A DNA stretch of 5,048 nt, taken from assembly GCA_040004775.1 (NCBI GenBank), contig JBDUAD010000147.1, positions 1-5,048 on the forward strand, read 5' to 3'. Of this stretch, positions 4,623-5,048 are shown piece by piece. The stretch's first letter is position 1, and every line of letters begins with the position of its first letter. The position numbers and the translations under genes are program-made. The notes below the pieces were generated by a model. The model was not told where the DNA came from. It saw nothing but the letters and a program-made list of their open reading frames with translations, and did not search any database. This DNA is from JALZBL01 sp040004775. Lineage in GTDB: Bacteria > Actinomycetota > Actinomycetes > Mycobacteriales > Jatrophihabitantaceae.

Positions 4623-5048
4623 TCAGTCGGTGGTCTGCACTGCGGGCTCACTACCGCGGGTACCCCCGAGGCCGGGAGGCGGCCACGTCGGGCGCGACAG
4701 GTAGACCGGAGCCGGTCCGGCGCCGTCCAACGCCAGGGCGGTGAAACCCAGCCGGGCGTAGAACCTCACCGCCGACGTGTTCGCCGGGTCCACGCCCAGA
4801 TGGACGCCGGGCACGCCGCGCTCCTGCAACGCGGTGAGAAACTCCACGATGAGTGCGCGCCCGTGGCCGGCGCCGCGCGCCGACGCGGCCAGGTCGATGT
4901 GCAGATGGGCCGGAAAACGGGCTGACGCGGGAGCCAGCATGGTCCGCGGCTCAGTGAGGGCGGTGAGCAGTGCGGCATCCGCGCCGTCGGACACCGCGCC
5001 GTCGGACACCGCGCCGTCGGACACCGCGCCGTCGGACACCGCGCCGTC
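4623..5048 (-). CDS. GNAT-family N-acetyltransferase, 5' end outside window
   Basis: Only the C-terminal 141 codons are visible. The order after the repeat is ALLTALTEPRT, then FPAHLHIDL (strand 4), the acetyl-CoA pyrophosphate-binding motif R-G-A-G-H-G (about 4877-4860), a helix, VPGVHLGVD (strand 5) and NTSAVRFYARLGF (about 4781-4743). This is the second half of the GNAT fold; the first strands and helices must lie to the right. The product should transfer an acetyl group from acetyl-CoA to an amine; the acceptor is unknown. The reading frame is open through the 15-bp repeat to the window edge, so the GTG at 5039, inside the repeat, is not a credible start. The repeat falls in the linker just before strand 4, where family members often have a variable loop. 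The C-terminal tail is Pro/Gly-rich. It converges on the RecB-like gene. Confidence 0.85.
   Translation of the reverse strand, partial: DGAVSDGAVSDGAVSDGAVSDGADAALLTALTEPRTMLAPASARFPAHLHIDLAASARGAGHGRALIVEFLTALQERGVPGVHLGVDPANTSAVRFYARLGFTALALDGAGPAPVYLSRPTWPPPGLGGTRGSEPAVQTTD
4981..5048. repeat. Perfect 15-bp tandem repeat, at least 4.5 copies
   Basis: The unit GCGCCGTCGGACACC occurs at 4981-4995, 4996-5010, 5011-5025 and 5026-5040, plus 8 bases of a fifth copy that ends with the window. All copies are identical. On the minus strand each encodes Ser-Asp-Gly-Ala-Val in the frame of the GNAT gene, so copy-number change keeps the frame. The identity of the copies, including silent positions, suggests recent slippage-type expansion. 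The array probably continues beyond 5048. Confidence 0.95.

Noticed and set aside
5037..5039. GTG at 5039 as the start of the GNAT protein
   Set aside because: It lies inside a repeat unit, the frame stays open to the edge, and the first half of the GNAT fold is missing, so the real start is outside the window.

Overview
The window is about 70% GC with strongly GC-biased third codon positions, short intergenic gaps and GTG starts. It also shows actinobacterial TAnnnT -10 hexamers placed 6-7 nt before start codons. These traits point to a high-GC actinobacterium, possibly near Frankiales, Geodermatophilales or Nakamurellales; the order-level guess is weak. I see no rRNA, tRNA, CRISPR array, phage gene or insertion sequence. 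Most of the content looks like ordinary conserved chromosomal genes, not a defence island or a biosynthetic cluster.

Layout, left to right. Positions 1-129 are two copies of a 60/61-bp C-rich tandem repeat plus a stub. All minus-strand frames are open here, and the frame from an ATG at 249 has a coding-like third-position bias, so a divergent gene may run off the left edge. Next on the plus strand come a 51-aa single-pass membrane protein with a strong Shine-Dalgarno sequence (301-456), a possible 18-codon leader ORF (497-553), and a two-helix membrane protein with a bacterial PH domain (555-1133). A complete PHP-domain metallophosphoesterase of the YciV/RNase AM type follows (1159-2007), then a GC hairpin. 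After that come a secreted, membrane-anchored protein with a glycine-rich tail (2135-3475), a 49-aa single-pass membrane protein (3515-3664), and a RecB-family PD-(D/E)XK nuclease with a probable 4Fe-4S cysteine set (3705-4604). On the minus strand, converging on the nuclease, is the C-terminal half of a GNAT acetyltransferase (4623-5048). It enters the window through a perfect 15-bp tandem repeat coding for Ser-Asp-Gly-Ala-Val.

The genes fall into two loose themes: membrane or envelope proteins (both small proteins, the PH protein and the Gly-rich protein) and nucleic-acid or nucleotide metabolism (the PHP enzyme and the RecB-like nuclease). Nothing in the sequence proves that they act together. 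The clearest structural signal is regulatory. Four successive genes each carry a TA(C/G)(C/G)GT hexamer exactly 6 or 7 nt before the start codon, which predicts leaderless mRNAs and separate transcription starts instead of one long operon. The second notable feature is that both window ends lie in tandem repeats, which suggests a contig broken at repeats.
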